The translations under genes and the position numbers were made by a program. A stretch of 5,730 nt of DNA from Candidatus Dormiibacterota bacterium (lineage in GTDB: Bacteria > Chloroflexota > Dormibacteria > UBA8260). The notes below the pieces were generated by a model. It was not told the DNA's origin and did no database searches. It saw only the letters and a list, made by a program, of their open reading frames with translations. The stretch covers positions 1 to 5,730 of the forward strand of contig CATPCA010000324.1 in the NCBI GenBank assembly GCA_955652545.1. Direction: 5' to 3'. This document shows positions 4,695 through 5,730 of this stretch, piece by piece (position 1 is the stretch's first letter; each line of letters opens with the position of its first letter).

Positions 4695-5730
4695 TTAGGT
4701 GAGGTAGGGAGCAACCCCGGCGGCCACCTGCGCGGCGTCCATGATGTTCTCGCTCACCGTCGGATGGGCGTGGACGATCGAGCCCAGCTCGTCGACGCTG
4801 AGTCCGTCGGAGATGGCAACCGCCACCTCGTGGATGATCTCGACTGCGTGTACGCCCATCACCGTGGCGCCCAGCAGGAGTCCCGAGCCGGCGTCGGAGT
4901 AGAGCTGCGCGACGCCGTCCGGTTCGCCTTCGCCGAGCGCCTTGCCGTTGCCGAGGAATCGCGCCTGGCCGATCTTCACCTCGTGCCCCGCGGATTTGGC
5001 GGTCTCCGAGTTGAGGCCAACCATGGCTATTTCAGGATGGGTGTAGATGCACGATGGCACCACGGTGCGGTCGATCGCCATCACCTCGTGGCCGAGGGCA
5101 TTCTCGACGGCGCGGGCGGCCTCGGCGCTGGCCAGGTGGGCGAGCTGGGCACCGCCGATGCAGTCTCCGGCCCCCCAGATCTTGGGGTTGGCGGTACGGA
5201 GGTGGTCGTCGACCTCGACGTTGCCGCGCTCTGACAGCTTGACGCCGGCATCCTCGAGCCCGATCCCGGCGGTGTCGGCCTGCCGGCCCACCGAGACGAG
5301 CAGCAGGTCGGCGGGCACGTCGGTGCCGTCGTCGAGATGGGCGGTGAGAGACGTCTTGCGGTAGTCGACCTTCTCGACGCGCCGCCCAGTGTGGAAGGCG
5401 ATGCCCTCCTTCTCGACCAGCTTGCGGAACTGGGTGACGATGCGCGGATCGACGCCGTTGAGGATCTGCGGCAGCACCTCCACCACCGTCACCGAGGTGC
5501 CCAGCGGAGCGAACAGGCTGGCGAACTCGCACCCGATCACGCCGCCGCCGATCACCAGCATCCGCTTGGGAATCCTTTCGAGTCGCAGGATGCCGTCGGA
5601 TGTCACCACGCGGGGGTGCTCCATGTCGATGCCGGGAAGTCCGCTGGCCACCGTGCCGACACAGATGATGAGGTGGTCGAACTCATAGCGCTCGCCGCCG
5701 GCGACGACCGCGTCCCCCTCGATGACGCCC
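4695..5730 (-). CDS. lpd: Dihydrolipoyl dehydrogenase (E3), N-terminus cut by window edge
   Basis: FAD-containing disulfide oxidoreductase that reoxidises dihydrolipoamide with NAD+ in pyruvate/2-oxoglutarate dehydrogenase and glycine cleavage complexes. 344 residues are visible to the TAA stop; the family is about 460-470, so some 115-125 N-terminal residues, with the FAD-binding glycines and redox disulfide, are outside. Visible: the NAD-binding motif VIGGGVIGCEFAS; the second FAD motif IWGAGDCIGGAQLAHLASAE; the dimer-domain hallmark PSCIYTHPEIAMVGL; and the catalytic dyad in HAHPTVSE, His-Pro-Thr-x-x-Glu, at visible residues 322 and 327. These exclude glutathione and mercuric reductases. 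The frame stays open to the right edge, entering through IICVGT, where most relatives have IIATGS. It is transcribed toward the hairpin at 4671-4693. Which complex it serves cannot be told here. Confidence 0.94.
   Translation of the reverse strand, partial: GVIEGDAVVAGGERYEFDHLIICVGTVASGLPGIDMEHPRVVTSDGILRLERIPKRMLVIGGGVIGCEFASLFAPLGTSVTVVEVLPQILNGVDPRIVTQFRKLVEKEGIAFHTGRRVEKVDYRKTSLTAHLDDGTDVPADLLLVSVGRQADTAGIGLEDAGVKLSERGNVEVDDHLRTANPKIWGAGDCIGGAQLAHLASAEAARAVENALGHEVMAIDRTVVPSCIYTHPEIAMVGLNSETAKSAGHEVKIGQARFLGNGKALGEGEPDGVAQLYSDAGSGLLLGATVMGVHAVEIIHEVAVAISDGLSVDELGSIVHAHPTVSENIMDAAQVAAGVAPYLT

Noticed and set aside
4764..5234. Plus-strand open frame antisense to lpd
   Set aside because: Mirror of a gene with intact FAD, NAD and His-Glu motifs.

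Overview
The window is about 5.7 kb of GC-rich DNA with strong G/C preference at third codon positions. It uses GTG as well as ATG starts, and at least one transcript looks leaderless or nearly so. Together with the protein types this suggests a high-GC bacterium, most likely an actinobacterium; no genus can be named from the sequence. Genes are tightly packed, there is no stretch over 300 bases without a gene, and I see no RNA gene, insertion sequence, CRISPR array or attachment site.

Layout. (1) 1-2039, minus strand: the threonine-to-glycine pathway. L-threonine 3-dehydrogenase (tdh) is followed 46 nt downstream by glycine C-acetyltransferase (kbl), which runs off the left edge. A 7-bp-stem hairpin lies between them, and an operator-like palindrome overlaps the putative tdh -10 box. 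(2) 2172-3004, plus strand: a two-gene polymorphic-toxin module. The first gene ends in a bacterial RNase A-like toxin domain (the CdiA-CT RNase A family). The second, overlapping by ATGA, is its CdiI-type immunity protein. No delivery domain (CdiA, Rhs, WXG/LXG) precedes the toxin, so it is an orphan or truncated cassette placed between housekeeping genes. (3) 3022-4091, minus strand: a stand-alone Lrp/AsnC ligand-binding (RAM) domain protein without a DNA-binding domain, followed 5 nt later by a CDP-alcohol phosphatidyltransferase family membrane enzyme with a perfect active-site motif and a long N-terminal membrane extension. (4) 4205-4645, plus strand: a small arginine-rich membrane protein of unknown function. 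(5) 4695-5730, minus strand: the C-terminal three quarters of dihydrolipoyl dehydrogenase (lpd), running off the right edge and separated from the convergent membrane-protein gene by two hairpins.

How the genes work together. Tdh oxidises threonine to 2-amino-3-ketobutyrate and Kbl splits this with CoA into glycine and acetyl-CoA; the two act in series and are probably one operon. Lpd serves 2-oxoacid dehydrogenase and/or glycine cleavage complexes, so it is related in metabolism but separately transcribed here. The toxin-immunity pair is self-contained and is the most notable accessory element. The least certain point is the 5' end of the toxin gene: the best ribosome-binding site in front of it drives a GTG in a different frame from the toxin domain.
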